This document shows, one piece after another, positions 1 to 5,516 of a DNA stretch of 15,435 nucleotides. Within the stretch, counting starts at the first letter, position 1, and the number at the start of each line of letters is the position of its first letter. Below the pieces are notes generated by a model. That model was not told the origin of the DNA. It saw only the letters and a program-made list of their open reading frames with translations, and did no database searches. The position numbers and the translations under genes are program-made. Origin of the DNA: Paraclostridium ghonii. GTDB taxonomy: Bacteria > Bacillota > Clostridia > Peptostreptococcales > Peptostreptococcaceae. Location: the NCBI RefSeq assembly GCF_023653455.1, contig NZ_JAKEDR010000074.1:1-15435 (forward strand), in the 5' to 3' direction.

Positions 1-50
1 ATAAATTTTATGTAACAAAAAAAATATATAAAATTATATAATATTTATGG

Positions 51-79
51 TTGATATATGTTATTTGATTTGATATAAT
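51..79 (+). promoter_or_regulatory. Promoter of the thrS T-box transcript
   Basis: A -35 box TTGATA (51-56) and a -10 box TATAAT (74-79) are separated by exactly 17 nt. An extended -10 TG lies one base upstream (71-72). This is a near-consensus vegetative sigma-A promoter. Transcription would begin near 86, ahead of the T-box leader. A second TATAAT at 95-100 has a poorer -35 spacing of 19 nt. Confidence 0.75.
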
Positions 80-213
80 TTGTATTAATATTAATATAAT
101 TGCTATGAAAAGGAAGAGTAAAATAGAAACAATTTTTAGAGAGGATATATCATAGGCTGAAAGTATATCTAAGTATGACTATTTGAAAACTACCTTGGAG
201 CAGGGTTTAGTAG

Positions 214-231
214 CTTATAAGCGCTTATAAG
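214..231. repeat. 18-nt perfect palindrome in the T-box leader
   Basis: CTTATAAGCGCTTATAAG is its own reverse complement. It lies between Stem I and the T-box core, flanked by AGTA (208-211) and TACT (238-241), which can pair outside it. As RNA it can fold into a 7-bp stem closed by a GCGC loop, so it is most simply the Stem II region of the leader. A role as a DNA operator or an RNA dimerisation site cannot be excluded. Confidence 0.7.
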
Positions 232-313
232 TAAAAGTACTCGGTTGACAACCTTATAGTCATCAAGAGGGCAGTGTTTAACACATGCCAACTTGGGTGG
301 AACCGCGAATGTT

Positions 314-348
314 ACTCGTCCCATGATTTTCATGGGCCGAGTTTTTTT
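314..348 (+). terminator. Attenuator terminator of the thrS T-box
   Basis: The arms ACTCG-t-CCCATG (314-325) and CATGGG-c-CGAGT (331-342) form a stem of 11 pairs with one mismatch and a 5-nt loop. A run of seven T residues (342-348) follows. Its 5' arm overlaps the antiterminator, as expected for a T-box attenuator. Confidence 0.92.
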
Positions 349-382
349 ATTATACAGAAAAAAATTAAGGAGGTAAAAGGTT

Positions 383-2302
383 ATGATAAAAGTTACTTTA
401 AAAGACGGATCTGTGAAGGAGTATGCTAAAGGTACTACTGTTATAGAGATTGCTAAATCTATAAGTGAAGGATTAGCTAGAAGTATAGTGGCTGCATCTG
501 TTAATGAAGAAGTTGTGGGGTTAGACTTTGAAGTTAATGAAGATTGTGAATTAAACTTATTTAAATTTGATGATGAAGAAGGAAAAGATGTTTTTAGACA
601 TACATCTGCTCATATGTTAGCTCAAGCTATAAAAAGATTATACCCAGAAGCTAAATTAGCTATAGGGCCAAGTATAGAAAATGGATTCTATTATGATATA
701 GATTTAGAGTATAGACTAACTCCAGAAGATCTAGAAAAAATAGAAGCTGAAATGAAAAAAATAGCTAAAGAAGATTTAGCTATAGAAAGATTTGAGTTAA
801 CAAGAGAAGATGCTATAAAGTTAATGGAAGAACAAGGGGAAAACTACAAGGTAGAGCTTATATCAGAACTACCTGAGGGAGAAATTATATCTTTTTATAA
901 ACAAGGAGATTTTACAGACTTGTGTAGGGGACCACACTTATCTACTACTAAAAAAGTTAAGGCTATTAAATTACAAAATGTAACTGGAGCTTACTGGCGT
1001 GGAGATGAAAAGAACAAGATGTTACAAAGAATATATGGAACATCTTTTGAAAAGAATAAAGATTTAGAAGCATACTTACATCTATTAGAAGAAGCTAAGA
1101 AAAGAGACCATAGAAAATTAGGTAAAGAATTAGAATTATTCTTTATACCAGAAGAAGGACCTGGATTCCCATTATTCTTACCAAAAGGTATGGAACTTAA
1201 AAATGAGTTACTAAAATTTTGGAGAGAATTACACAGAAAAGACGGATATGTGGAAATAGAAACTCCTATAATATTAAACCAAAAACTATGGGAAACTTCA
1301 GGACACTGGTATCACTATAAAGAAAATATGTACACTGTAGATATAGATGATATGCAATTTGCTATAAAACCAATGAACTGTCCAGGTGGTATGTTATACT
1401 ATAACTTTAAACAACATTCTTATAAGGACTTCCCTATGAGAGTTGCTGAGTTAGGAAGAGTTCATAGACATGAATTATCAGGGGCTTTAAATGGTCTTAA
1501 GAGGGTTAGAGCATTTACTCAAGATGATGCACATATATTCATGTTACCAGAACAAATAAAAGATGAGATAAAAGGTGTTGTTTCATTAATAGATAAAGTA
1601 TATTCTGTATTTGGATTTGAATATCACTTAGAGTTATCAACTAGACCAGAAGATTCAATGGGAACAGATGAAGAGTGGGAAGCTGCTGAAAATGGACTAA
1701 GAGAAGCCCTAGAAGAATTAAATCTACCTTATGTAATAAATGCAGGAGATGGAGCATTCTATGGTCCTAAGATAGACTTCCACTTAAAAGATTGTTTAGG
1801 AAGAACTTGGCAATGTGGAACTATACAATTAGATATGCAATTACCTCAAAGATTTGATATCAGTTATATAGGTGAAGATGGAGAGAAACATAGACCTGTT
1901 ATGATACACAGAGTTGCATTAGGAAGTATAGAAAGATTTATAGGTATATTAATAGAACATTATGCTGGTAAATTCCCAACTTGGATATCTCCAGTACACG
2001 CTAAAATATTACTTGTATCTGATAGATTCAAAGATTATGCAGAAGAAGTTAGAAATGTATTATTTGATAAAGGTATAAAAGTAGAACTTGACGATAGAGC
2101 TGAAAAAATAGGTTATAAGATAAGAGAAGCTCAACTTCAAAAAGTTCCATACATGATAGTAGTTGGAGAAAAAGAAGTTAATGAGAATATAATATCTGTA
2201 AGATCAAGAGACAATGGAGAAATGGGATCTATGGATGTTGATGCATTTGTTTCTAATGTATTAAAAGAAATAGAAGAAAGAACTAATGTAATTCAAGCAT
2301 AG
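383..2302 (+). CDS. thrS: Threonyl-tRNA synthetase
   Basis: Charges tRNA-Thr with threonine in the cytoplasm. The 639-residue product has the full bacterial layout: an N-terminal TGS domain (about 1-62), an editing domain with HxxxH (H73, H77) and the CRGPH motif (C181, H185), a class II catalytic core and a C-terminal anticodon-binding domain (about 540-639). The catalytic zinc ligands are C333 (in MNCPGG), H384 (in the QDDAHIF segment) and H509 (in MIHRVALGS). Motif 2 contains R362 and motif 3 R518. All key residues of an active, serine-editing enzyme are present. The ATG has AAGGAGGT at 367-374, 8 nt upstream. Expression is controlled by the T-box leader directly upstream. It is a single-gene unit: a terminator follows 14 nt after the stop and the next gene is on the other strand. 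Confidence 0.98.
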   Translation: MIKVTLKDGSVKEYAKGTTVIEIAKSISEGLARSIVAASVNEEVVGLDFEVNEDCELNLFKFDDEEGKDVFRHTSAHMLAQAIKRLYPEAKLAIGPSIENGFYYDIDLEYRLTPEDLEKIEAEMKKIAKEDLAIERFELTREDAIKLMEEQGENYKVELISELPEGEIISFYKQGDFTDLCRGPHLSTTKKVKAIKLQNVTGAYWRGDEKNKMLQRIYGTSFEKNKDLEAYLHLLEEAKKRDHRKLGKELELFFIPEEGPGFPLFLPKGMELKNELLKFWRELHRKDGYVEIETPIILNQKLWETSGHWYHYKENMYTVDIDDMQFAIKPMNCPGGMLYYNFKQHSYKDFPMRVAELGRVHRHELSGALNGLKRVRAFTQDDAHIFMLPEQIKDEIKGVVSLIDKVYSVFGFEYHLELSTRPEDSMGTDEEWEAAENGLREALEELNLPYVINAGDGAFYGPKIDFHLKDCLGRTWQCGTIQLDMQLPQRFDISYIGEDGEKHRPVMIHRVALGSIERFIGILIEHYAGKFPTWISPVHAKILLVSDRFKDYAEEVRNVLFDKGIKVELDDRAEKIGYKIREAQLQKVPYMIVVGEKEVNENIISVRSRDNGEMGSMDVDAFVSNVLKEIEERTNVIQA

Positions 2303-2310
2303 TTTTAATA

Positions 2311-2342
2311 AAAAAAGTTAGCCGATAAGGCTAACTTTTTTT
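2311..2342. terminator. Bidirectional terminator between thrS and the FtsH-like gene
   Basis: GTTAGCC (2317-2323) pairs with GGCTAAC (2329-2335) around a GATAA loop. An A run (2311-2316) lies on one side and a T run (2336-2342) on the other, so it works as an intrinsic terminator on both strands. The minus-strand stop codon (TAA, 2343-2341) lies within the T run, so the terminator begins as soon as that gene ends. Confidence 0.9.
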
Positions 2343-3741
2343 ATACACATTCTTTTCTAATTATATCTTTTAATTCTTCATGAGTCATAGTTTCTTTATC
2401 AAATAAATGTTGAGATACTAAATGAAGATCATTTAAACTAGAGTTTAAAAGATTAAGAGTTTCTTTATAACAATCATCTATTATACTTGTAGTTTCTTCT
2501 TGTATTTGTTTTGATAAGAAGTTTTTTTGGTTTTGGTCTATAGTCATAGCTCCAAGATTACTCATACCGTAATCACAAACCATTTGAGTCGCTATATCAG
2601 TTACTTTTTTCAAGTCATCTTTAGCTCCTGTTGATTTATGACCAAATATAATTTCTTCAGCAGCTTTACCTGCAAGTAAAATTTTAATTTTACCTAAAAG
2701 CTCATCTTTAGTGTAGATATATCTATCTTCATCAGGTAGTTGAAGCACATATCCAAGAGCTTGTCCTCTAGGGATTATAGATATTTTTTGAATAGGGTTA
2801 ATGCCTAAAGTATTACTAACTAGTGCATGCCCTGCTTCATGATAAGATACTATACGTTTTTCTTTTTCAATAAGTTTAGAGTTTTTAGATTCAAGTCCAG
2901 CTATAACTCTTTCAATTGCTTTGTCAAAATGAATGCTATTGATGTTTTCACTATTTTCTCTTACTGCAAATATAGCAGCTTCATTTGCGATGTTTGCTAA
3001 ATGAGCACCGTTGAATCCATGTGTTTTTTTAGCTAATAAATTTAAGTCTACAGAGTTATCAATAGGTTTGTTTTTAGTGTGAACTTTTAATATTTCTAAT
3101 CTAGTATGGTAGTTCGGTTCACCTATATGAACGTGTCTATCAAATCTACCAGGTCTAAGTAAGGCATCATCTAATAAATCTAATCTATTAGTTGAACCTA
3201 CTATAAGTATGTTTGAATCTTTATTAAATCCATCCATCTCAACAAGTAGCTGGTTTAATGTTTGATCCTTTTCGTTATTACTTTCTAGATGTCTTTTGGC
3301 TCCTATTGCGTCAATTTCATCTATGAATATTATACTAGGAGCTTCCTTTCTAGCTTTTTCAAATAATGTTCTAACTCTTTTAGCTCCTACACCTACATAT
3401 TTTTCAACGAATTCAGATCCTGTTACATTGAAAAATGATGCATTTGTTTCTCCAGCCATAGCTGAAGCAAGTAATGTTTTACCTGTACCAGGAGGTCCAT
3501 AAAATAGAACTCCTTTAGGAATTTTAGCACCCATTTTTTGATATTTTGTAGGATTTCTCATGAAATCTACTATCTCAAATAGTTCTTCTTTAACTTCTTC
3601 TAATCCAGCTACGTCATTAAACGTTGTTTTAGGCTTAGTTGAATCAGAATTTTCGTTAGAAGTTTCTTTGTCCATTTTTGTTTGGTTAAAAGCAGGCGCA
3701 GGGTTATTGATTTTCTTTAAAAAATTATCTAACATTTTCAT
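2341..3741 (-). CDS. FtsH-like AAA+ zinc metalloprotease without membrane segments
   Basis: ATP-driven protease of the FtsH (M41) type, 466 residues from the chosen start. AAA+ module: Walker A GPPGTGKT (82-89), pore-loop segment EKYVGVGA with Tyr where FtsH usually has Phe, Walker B IIFIDEID (137-144), and SRH arginine fingers in LRPGRFDR (R196, R199). Peptidase: HEAGH zinc site (301-305) with the expected third ligand in STGAKDDL (D376). All residues needed for ATP hydrolysis and proteolysis are present. The two N-terminal transmembrane helices and the extracytoplasmic domain of true FtsH (usually over 600 residues) are missing. Instead there is a polar N-terminus of about 40 residues opening with a possible amphipathic helix (MKMLDNFLKK). 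A soluble, or at most peripherally bound, protease is inferred. Start: GAGGTG lies 7 nt before ATG 3741. An in-frame TTG at 3747 would sit only 1-2 nt from that site and is unlikely. Substrate unknown. Confidence 0.9.
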   Translation of the reverse strand: MKMLDNFLKKINNPAPAFNQTKMDKETSNENSDSTKPKTTFNDVAGLEEVKEELFEIVDFMRNPTKYQKMGAKIPKGVLFYGPPGTGKTLLASAMAGETNASFFNVTGSEFVEKYVGVGAKRVRTLFEKARKEAPSIIFIDEIDAIGAKRHLESNNEKDQTLNQLLVEMDGFNKDSNILIVGSTNRLDLLDDALLRPGRFDRHVHIGEPNYHTRLEILKVHTKNKPIDNSVDLNLLAKKTHGFNGAHLANIANEAAIFAVRENSENINSIHFDKAIERVIAGLESKNSKLIEKEKRIVSYHEAGHALVSNTLGINPIQKISIIPRGQALGYVLQLPDEDRYIYTKDELLGKIKILLAGKAAEEIIFGHKSTGAKDDLKKVTDIATQMVCDYGMSNLGAMTIDQNQKNFLSKQIQEETTSIIDDCYKETLNLLNSSLNDLHLVSQHLFDKETMTHEELKDIIRKECV

Positions 3742-3799
3742 AGTCAAACACCTCAGTTATAAAAATTGTTGTTACTACATATATTTGCCGATTTTCAAA

Positions 3800-3828
3800 T
3801 TAATATTATTAAATTTTTATATTTTCAA
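3800..3828 (-). promoter_or_regulatory. Candidate promoter of the FtsH-like gene
   Basis: Reading the minus strand, TTGAAA (3828-3823) and TATTAA (3805-3800) are 17 nt apart, about 60 nt before the start codon. The -10 box is a poor match. The block ATTTTCAAATTAA occurs at 3791-3803 and again at 3821-3833, a direct repeat with 30-nt spacing that covers this region and could be a regulator site. The sequence is so AT-rich that chance matches are common. Confidence 0.3.
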
Positions 3829-3879
3829 ATTAAAAATATTTACTTCTTTAAAAGTATAACCATAAATTAAATAATTAAT

Positions 3880-3949
3880 TATAAAAATTAAAAAATAATT
3901 GACATATATTTAAATATAAAAATTAAAAAATAATTGACATATATTTAAA
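3880..3949. repeat. Exact 35-bp tandem duplication upstream of infC
   Basis: Positions 3880-3914 and 3915-3949 are identical over 35 bases. Each copy carries an A-rich tract followed by TTGACA (3899-3904 and 3934-3939). The second TTGACA is the -35 box of the infC promoter. The first has no reasonable -10 box at 16-18 nt. The duplication therefore doubles the -35 element and the A-rich upstream tract. Confidence 0.95.
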
Positions 3950-3962
3950 GTGATGATATAGT
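3934..3962 (+). promoter_or_regulatory. Promoter of the infC-rpmI-rplT operon
   Basis: TTGACA (3934-3939), a 17-nt spacer and TATAGT (3957-3962) with an extended -10 TG at 3954-3955. The -35 is a perfect consensus and is preceded by A/T tracts that resemble an UP element. Transcription would start near 3969, giving a leader of about 165 nt. Confidence 0.8.
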
Positions 3963-3968
3963 ATATAA

Positions 3969-4108
3969 AGTAATAAAAAACAAGAAGAAGTCTGCTTCTC
4001 ACCTTGCAACGAACAAGTTAGTAAGGTAAATATAGGTTACGATTTAAGAATTATGTTTACTAATTGTGATAACTTATATGGCGGATGATGATATCATTCG
4101 CCTTTTTT
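3969..4108 (+). promoter_or_regulatory. infC operon leader, probably L20-type autoregulatory RNA
   Basis: The 5' untranslated region is structured and ends in an intrinsic terminator ahead of infC. AGAAG (3986-3990) pairs with CTTCT (3995-3999) in a small hairpin. ACCTT (4001-4005) can pair with AAGGT (4023-4027), and CTTG (4003-4006) alternatively with CAAG (4014-4017). Known for Firmicutes: ribosomal protein L20 binds a 23S rRNA-like fold in this leader and causes premature termination. Assignment to that family rests on position, the hairpin-plus-terminator layout and the L20 gene downstream. I could not test it against a covariance model. Confidence 0.6.
4080..4108 (+). terminator. Attenuator terminator in the infC leader
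   Basis: GGCG-GATGAT (4080-4089) pairs with ATCATT-CGCC (4093-4102), ten pairs including one G-U, with a 3-nt loop and six T residues (4103-4108). It lies 25 nt before the infC start codon, so it must be bypassed for the operon to be expressed. Confidence 0.85.
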
Positions 4109-4133
4109 AATATAAAATTGGAGGTGTCCTACT

Positions 4134-4643
4134 ATTAGTAAGGAATTAGCAATCAATGATGAGATAAGAGATAAGGAAATAAGAGTTCTTTCAGAAACTG
4201 GTGAGCAACTAGGAATAATGTCTGCTAGAGATGCACAGTTAATAGCAAACGAGAAAAATTTAGATTTAGTAAAAATGTCACCGAATGCAAATCCACCAGT
4301 ATGTAAGATAATGGATTACGGTAAGTATAAATATGAGCAATCTAGAAAAGAAAAAGAATCTAAGAAAAAGCAAAAGGTTGTAACTGTAAAAGAAGTTAGA
4401 TTAAGACCAGGTATAGAGCAAAATGACCTAAGCACTAAAGCTAATCAAGCTATGAAATTCCTTAAAAAGGGAGACAAAGTAAAGGTTGAACTTAGATTTA
4501 GAGGTAGAGAGCTAGGACATAAAGACTTAGGAAAACAAGTAATGCTTAAATTTATAGAGTTAGTAAAAGAGTTTGGAGAACCAACAAAGGCCCCAGCATT
4601 TGAGGGGAATAATATGGTTGTAATGATAGATCCAAAAAAATAG
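4134..4643 (+). CDS. infC: Translation initiation factor IF-3, ATT start codon
   Basis: Binds the 30S subunit, prevents premature 50S joining and checks start-codon and initiator-tRNA fidelity. The first ATG in frame (4218) would remove the conserved N-terminus. Reading back in frame gives INDEIRDKEIRVLSETGEQLG, a clear IF-3 N-terminal domain, beginning at ATT 4134. GGAGG at 4120-4124 is 9 nt upstream. The protein is then 169 residues, normal for the family: N-domain about 1-75 with the PPVCKIMDYGKY signature (54-65), a Lys/Glu-rich linker, and a C-domain about 85-169 with RPGIEQNDL and FRGRELGH. AUU is the classic infC start codon. IF-3 discriminates against it, which allows autoregulation. 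First gene of the infC-rpmI-rplT operon. Confidence 0.95.
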   Translation: MSKELAINDEIRDKEIRVLSETGEQLGIMSARDAQLIANEKNLDLVKMSPNANPPVCKIMDYGKYKYEQSRKEKESKKKQKVVTVKEVRLRPGIEQNDLSTKANQAMKFLKKGDKVKVELRFRGRELGHKDLGKQVMLKFIELVKEFGEPTKAPAFEGNNMVVMIDPKK

Positions 4644-4670
4644 ATATATATTTGAGAGGAGGATATTAAT

Positions 4671-4868
4671 ATGCCTAAAATGAAAACTCATAGAGGAGCA
4701 GCTAAAAGATTCAAGAAAACTGCTAGTGGAAAGTTAAAGAGAGGTAAAGCTTTCAGAAGACATATACTAACTAAGAAAGATGCTAAGACTAAAATGCAAT
4801 TAAGAAAGTCTGGAATAGTTAGCGAAGGTGATGCTAGAAGAATAGCACAATTATTACCATACTTATAA
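4671..4868 (+). CDS. rpmI: 50S ribosomal protein L35
   Basis: A small, strongly basic protein of 65 residues, the usual L35 length, with the family N-terminus [20 protein letters not shown] and the RRHILTKK stretch (29-36). Structural protein of the large ribosomal subunit. AGGAGG (4657-4662) lies 8 nt before the ATG. It follows infC by 27 nt and precedes rplT by 57 nt, the standard operon order in bacteria, and shares the leader-attenuator control of infC. Confidence 0.98.
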   Translation: MPKMKTHRGAAKRFKKTASGKLKRGKAFRRHILTKKDAKTKMQLRKSGIVSEGDARRIAQLLPYL

Positions 4869-4925
4869 GATCGAAAAAATAGATAAAATTATTAACAAGA
4901 GAGATAAACGAAGGAGGTTACGACG

Positions 4926-5282
4926 ATGGCAAGAGTTAAAAAAGCTATGAACGCTCGTAAGAAGCATAAGAAAGTATTAAAACTTGCAAAAGGTTTTAGA
5001 GGATCAAGAAGTAAATTATACAGACCAGCTAACGAGTTTGTAATGAAAGCATTAAAGCATGCTTATGTTGGTAGAAAATTAAAGAAGAGAGATTTCAGAA
5101 AACTTTGGATACAAAGAATAAATGCAGGTACTAGAGCTAACGGAATGTCTTATTCAAGATTTATGAACGGATTAAAATTAGCAGGTGTTGAAGTTAACAG
5201 AAAAATGTTATCTGAAATGGCTATAAACGATCCTCAAGGATTCGCTAAATTAGTAGAAGTTGCTAAAGAAAAATTAGCTTAA
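4926..5282 (+). CDS. rplT: 50S ribosomal protein L20
   Basis: A 118-residue basic protein beginning [19 protein letters not shown], the normal length and start for L20. The N-terminal extension (about 1-60) is highly basic and threads into 23S rRNA during early 50S assembly. The globular C-terminal part contains the [20 protein letters not shown] block. In Firmicutes L20 is also the repressor of its own operon through the leader, so the leader at 3969-4108 is its likely second binding target. AAGGAGGT (4911-4918) precedes the ATG by 7 nt. Last gene of the operon; a terminator begins 8 nt after the stop. Confidence 0.98.
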   Translation: MARVKKAMNARKKHKKVLKLAKGFRGSRSKLYRPANEFVMKALKHAYVGRKLKKRDFRKLWIQRINAGTRANGMSYSRFMNGLKLAGVEVNRKMLSEMAINDPQGFAKLVEVAKEKLA

Positions 5283-5290
5283 TTATATAA

Positions 5291-5320
5291 AACTCTGGGT
5301 TAATACTCAGAGTTTTTTTT
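5291..5320 (+). terminator. Terminator of the infC-rpmI-rplT operon
   Basis: ACTCTGGG (5292-5299) pairs with CTCAGAGT (5306-5313), with one G-U pair and a 6-nt loop, followed by eight T residues (5313-5320). Confidence 0.92.
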
Positions 5321-5402
5321 GTTAAATAAAAAATTTTACATATGTTAAATTTATGTAAATATATAGTAAATATTTTTAAAATTACAAATTTCTATTTAAG
5401 TG

Positions 5403-5431
5403 TAGATATATTTAAAAACTAAGTATATAAT
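5403..5431 (+). promoter_or_regulatory. Candidate promoter of ktrB
   Basis: A perfect -10 TATAAT (5426-5431) is preceded by TAGATA (5403-5408) at 17 nt, four of six matches to the -35 consensus. Transcription would start near 5438, at the left edge of an inverted repeat. The region is very AT-rich, so the -35 is uncertain. Confidence 0.45.
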
Positions 5432-5437
5432 GTATTT

Positions 5438-5462
5438 TATTATTGCTTTAAGTGCAATAATA
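5438..5462. repeat. 9-bp inverted repeat at the ktrB transcription start
   Basis: TATTATTGC (5438-5446) and GCAATAATA (5454-5462) are perfect inverted copies around a 7-nt centre. It sits at the predicted start of transcription, so it could be an operator or a 5' hairpin. No T run follows, so it is not a terminator. The rest of 5321-5516 shows only AT-rich sequence. Confidence 0.55.
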
Positions 5463-5516
5463 TAATTATACATAATAACTGCTTAATTATAATATATACA
5501 GGAGGAGATAAAGTAG

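Larger units (their letters stand above)
104..348 (+). promoter_or_regulatory. Threonine T-box leader (tRNA-Thr sensing riboswitch)
   Basis: The core T-box motif TTGGGTGGAACCGCG is at 293-307. The conserved 5' element around GAAAAGGAAGAGTA is at 107-120, and the Stem I block TAGGCTGAAAGT (153-164) is shared letter for letter with the phenylalanine leader further on. Aligning the specifier loops of both leaders (GAA-N-codon, ending TTGGAG or CTGGAG) puts the specifier at ACT (189-191), a threonine codon, which matches thrS downstream. The antiterminator would form by pairing TGGG (294-297) with CCCA (320-323), which is also part of the terminator 5' arm. Known family logic: uncharged tRNA-Thr pairs with the specifier and the T-box bulge and allows read-through into thrS. 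Confidence 0.93.

Noticed and set aside
3742..3747. TTG at 3747 as start of the FtsH-like gene
   Set aside because: The GAGGTG site would be only 1-2 nt away. ATG 3741 has normal 7-nt spacing.
3560..3859. 99-codon open frame on the plus strand over the start of the FtsH-like gene
   Set aside because: Shadow of the minus-strand gene. Its tail is low-complexity AT-rich sequence and no ribosome binding site supports it.
3880..3949. Two 35-bp units as a CRISPR-like or mobile-element repeat
   Set aside because: The units abut without spacers and contain promoter elements; there are only two copies and no cas genes or transposase.
4218..4643. IF-3 of 141 residues starting at ATG 4218
   Set aside because: It lacks the conserved IF-3 N-terminus, which is encoded in frame upstream from ATT 4134 with a good ribosome binding site.
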